From NCBI GenBank assembly GCA_017627975.1, contig JAGAFT010000179.1:1-6795 (forward strand): a stretch of 6,795 bases of DNA. Direction: 5' to 3'. Position 1 is the stretch's first letter. The number at the start of each line of letters is the position of its first letter. Under the pieces are notes generated by a model. It saw nothing but the letters and a program-made list of their open reading frames with translations, did no database searches and had not been told where the DNA came from. Position numbers and translations under genes: made by a program. Shown here piece by piece: positions 4,588-6,795 of the stretch. This stretch comes from Oscillospiraceae bacterium (GTDB lineage Bacteria; Bacillota_A; Clostridia; Oscillospirales; Oscillospiraceae).

Positions 4588-5418
4588 ATGGCAAACTTTT
4601 GTCCAAAGTGCGGACAGCCGGTGAATTCCGGTGACAAATACTGCGAGAAGTGCGGAGCGAAGCTCAGGACTACGATTCCCGGAGCGACCAGTACGGCGCA
4701 GGCGCATGAATCGAACGATTTCGCCCAGGCTCCCACATATGAGCCCGCACAGGCATACGCACAGGAAAGTCCGAGTCAGAATGCGCAGGCGTCGGGCAAT
4801 GTCCACATGGGCATCCCCGCGCCGGGCTACTCCAGCCGTGTGAATGACCCCGAGATCCTGCGCGCCATGAAGAAAATGAGGCGTGCCTCCGGCATCTTCG
4901 GCATGTTCGTCATCCCTCTGCCGCTGATCGGCTTCGTCATCTACGCGTCAGTGACCGGCGACATGGAAGTGGCCGAGGCCGCGAAGTACGGCCTCGTCGT
5001 ATCTGCGATTTTCCTCGCGTTCGCGGTTTTCAGCGCGCTGAAACAGCGGACGGAGAAGCCTTATGACGGCGTCGTCACGGACAAGAAGATCATGAACCAG
5101 CGCACCCATAAGCTCACCTACTCGCAGCGGAGAAGGCTGGGGATCAATGATGACGACAAACAGAAGGAATTCTATGTGACCTATGTACGGACGTCGACGG
5201 GCGAGGTGAAAAAGATCACCGACTCAACAACGATGTTCCACTCGGCATGGAACTATCTCGAAGTCGGCGACCGGTTCATGTATCACCCGAACCTGAACTT
5301 CCCGTACGAGAAGTACGACAAGACGCATGAGACGCATCTCTACTGTGTGGGATGCCTGAAGAAGAACCCGATCACGGCGGACCGCTGCAGCAAATGCGGC
5401 CTGCCGCTCCTGAAGTGA
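4588..5418 (+). CDS. Two-TM membrane protein with zinc ribbons at both ends
   Basis: This 276-residue protein is of unknown function. It begins with a zinc ribbon (CPKCG and CEKCG; Cys5, Cys8, Cys19, Cys22), followed by a low-complexity Ala/Gln/Pro/Ser linker (about 30-80). Two hydrophobic segments near 102-122 (IFGMFVIPLPLIGFVIYASV) and 134-151 form a transmembrane hairpin. A soluble domain (about 155-245) follows, with a beta-rich look (KEFYVTYVRTSTGEVKKITD) and the phrase YLEVGDRFMYHPNLNFPYEK. A second zinc ribbon ends the protein (Cys253, Cys256, Cys267, Cys270). Both ribbons are probably cytoplasmic. AGAGGAG lies about six bases before the ATG. The GC content and codon use are higher than in brnTA. 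Zinc-ribbon membrane proteins of this kind are common in Clostridia, but no role is established from sequence. Confidence 0.88.
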   Translation: MANFCPKCGQPVNSGDKYCEKCGAKLRTTIPGATSTAQAHESNDFAQAPTYEPAQAYAQESPSQNAQASGNVHMGIPAPGYSSRVNDPEILRAMKKMRRASGIFGMFVIPLPLIGFVIYASVTGDMEVAEAAKYGLVVSAIFLAFAVFSALKQRTEKPYDGVVTDKKIMNQRTHKLTYSQRRRLGINDDDKQKEFYVTYVRTSTGEVKKITDSTTMFHSAWNYLEVGDRFMYHPNLNFPYEKYDKTHETHLYCVGCLKKNPITADRCSKCGLPLLK

Positions 5419-5486
5419 CAGGCCGCATCCCGCGGAATCTACAGGCCGCTTCACGCGGAATCGACAGGCCGCATCGCGCGGCATCA
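5418..5486. repeat. Three 23-bp tandem repeats between convergent genes
   Basis: The units are 5418-5440, 5441-5463 and 5464-5486. All share ACAGGCCGC, then TC, CGCGG and ATC, with 19 of 23 positions invariant and variable bases at positions 10, 13, 19 and 23. Each unit can form a small CCGC/GCGG hairpin. The array starts on the last base of the zinc-ribbon stop codon and ends on the stop codon of the minus-strand gene, so it fills the whole intergenic gap. No U-tract terminator is present. Confidence 0.9.
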
Positions 5487-6795
5487 GATGTATTTCGCTC
5501 CCAGCACCTTCCGGAGCGTGTTCCGATCCATCCGGTACTGGTCCATCAGCGCCTCAGCATAGTTATGGAACGCGCGGCACAGGAGCGGATGCGCGAACCC
5601 GAAGGAGAGGTCCGGCCGCTTCGCGTGAATGATACCAGCCGCGTCATTGGCGCTCATGAGCTTCATATTAGGGAAGGGCGTCTCCGGAAGCGCATAGAAC
5701 CGGTAGCCCGGATTCTCCTCCGACAGGCGGATGATGTTGCGGATGTGCATGGCGTACTGCTCCGGCGTATAGAAGTGTTCGCCGACGCCGGGCAGCTGGT
5801 CGACTTGGACCTTCCCCTCAAACAATAATTCATCATCGGCAAGGGTGACGCACTCGTTCACCCTTGCTTTTGTTAACCGGTAAAGCAGCGCCTCGTGCAG
5901 CGGCGTCCATTCCTTGAGCAGCGCAGGATCATCGAAAGAGCGAACCAGCTCCTCCGGCATGCTCGCGAGAGAGAGTCCGTTCTGGATGATCGTGAGATCG
6001 GAATCGCCCTCGTAGACGGAGACCGCGGGAACTTTCAGCAGGGGTGCGGCGGCCTCCAGCATGCTCTCATACCTCGAGCAGCAGACGTCCAGCACCCGCG
6101 GGTCGGTATAGTAATGATAGACGCCGGACGTCTCTGTCCCCGCGGGGTGGAACGCCTCGATGCAGGCCATCCCCGGGCAGAGGAAGATCGTGTGGGAGAA
6201 GCGGGGATTCCTTTTCTTCGTGCTGTACCAGGACTCCACCATGCCGGACATGTAGAGCGGCAGCCAGCTCCGGATCGCGTCGGTCATCTCCGAGGCATCG
6301 CGGTCCACGTTATGGATGATGCGGATCCGAGTGCCGTTTTTGACGCAGGCGCTCATGAGAGAAGCCCATCGCATGAGAAAGCCTCTGTCACCGGTCATCC
6401 AGGACTGATCCTCGTCGGAGTACAGCAGCAGGAGCCCGACTTTGCCGGTCCATGCGCTGTAGAGAAACCGCAGGACCGCGTTCCGGATCCCTTCCCTTCC
6501 GAAGTATTCCGTCTCCGTGGATTGCGCGATCTCCGGCGTCACCGTCTCCTCCGGTGCCGGGAGAGGAAGGCGCGTCTCGGCTGAGAATGAGTCAAAGATC
6601 CCCAGAAGATCCTCAGCGATGCCGGCCTCGCGGTCCGGGATCTGCCCGTCGTCGAACAGCCATGCGTGGAGCGCGTCCTCGTCGAACTCGTCCGCGGGGA
6701 CGTCCGCGAGCCTCGCGAGGCTGCCGAGCTTCCCGCTGACTTCCGCCCGCTCATACAGGACGGAGGTGATCATCTTCGTGACGTTGCTCCCGGGC
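5484..6795 (-). CDS. Regulator-like protein of unknown function, 5' end outside window
   Basis: The frame is open through the right edge; 436 codons are visible and the stop is at 5484-5486. An ATG at 6773 exists, but the codons before it (PGSNVTK) continue naturally and read like the last helix of a Cro/cI-type DNA-binding domain, so the real start is probably beyond the window. Numbered from that ATG, the visible parts are a helical, acidic N-terminal segment (1-65), a Pro/Glu-rich linker (66-88), a mixed alpha/beta core (about 92-250) with GLLLLYSDED, TRIRIIHNVDRD and SHTIFLCPGMACIEAF, and a C-terminal region (260-429) with no motif I recognise. There is no signal peptide and no membrane segment. 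I recall similar helix-turn-helix hypothetical proteins in Lachnospiraceae, but the function is unknown. It converges on the zinc-ribbon gene. Confidence 0.75.
   Translation of the reverse strand, partial: PGSNVTKMITSVLYERAEVSGKLGSLARLADVPADEFDEDALHAWLFDDGQIPDREAGIAEDLLGIFDSFSAETRLPLPAPEETVTPEIAQSTETEYFGREGIRNAVLRFLYSAWTGKVGLLLLYSDEDQSWMTGDRGFLMRWASLMSACVKNGTRIRIIHNVDRDASEMTDAIRSWLPLYMSGMVESWYSTKKRNPRFSHTIFLCPGMACIEAFHPAGTETSGVYHYYTDPRVLDVCCSRYESMLEAAAPLLKVPAVSVYEGDSDLTIIQNGLSLASMPEELVRSFDDPALLKEWTPLHEALLYRLTKARVNECVTLADDELLFEGKVQVDQLPGVGEHFYTPEQYAMHIRNIIRLSEENPGYRFYALPETPFPNMKLMSANDAAGIIHAKRPDLSFGFAHPLLCRAFHNYAEALMDQYRMDRNTLRKVLGAKYI

Noticed and set aside
5418..5486. CRISPR array
   Set aside because: The 23-bp units abut directly with no spacers, and there are no cas genes, so this is an ordinary tandem repeat.
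5352..6584. Plus-strand ORFs opposite the right-edge gene (5352-5828, 5895-6584)
   Set aside because: They are Arg- and Pro-rich shadows of a long minus-strand frame and overlap the zinc-ribbon C-terminus and the tandem repeats.

Overview
The window looks like chromosome from a moderately GC-rich Gram-positive anaerobe, probably a Clostridia/Lachnospiraceae-type Firmicute. This is inferred from AGGAGG ribosome binding sites, U-tract terminators and the character of the proteins; no rRNA or other marker gene is present. There are no tRNA or rRNA genes and no CRISPR array.

Layout. Bases 1-324 hold no convincing gene but are rich in RNA-like structure: a small folded segment, a strong intrinsic terminator, a 10-bp tandem repeat and a 72-base inverted repeat. 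Bases 325-2815 form a complete-looking two-gene mobile element on the minus strand: a tyrosine recombinase followed, with a 14-base overlap, by an IS91-family HUH (Y2) rolling-circle transposase. Both proteins keep all recognisable catalytic residues. The proposed ends match as short inverted repeats (GAACCC, two variable bases, TCACGC), with small hairpins just inside them and a terminator near the right end that would block minus-strand transcription entering from outside. The right end lies exactly where homology to a BrnT toxin begins, so brnT has lost its first strand (the F-x-W-D region) and its own start and promoter, while the overlapping brnA antitoxin is intact.

Downstream is a two-gene plus-strand unit in which the stop and start share one base (TAATG): a RimJ/RimL-like GNAT acetyltransferase and a small cytidine/blasticidin-S-deaminase-like enzyme, closed by a strong terminator. 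This reads as a modification or detoxification pair, but substrates are unknown. An 11-bp motif embedded in palindromic context occurs on both sides of the pair.

The right third is more GC-rich and may be host backbone: a membrane protein with zinc ribbons at both ends, converging on a large regulator-like protein of unknown function that runs off the right edge. The whole space between their stop codons consists of three 23-bp tandem repeats.

The most notable points are the recombinase-plus-HUH transposon with matching ends, the decapitated brnT, the stop-to-stop tandem repeats and the structured left edge.
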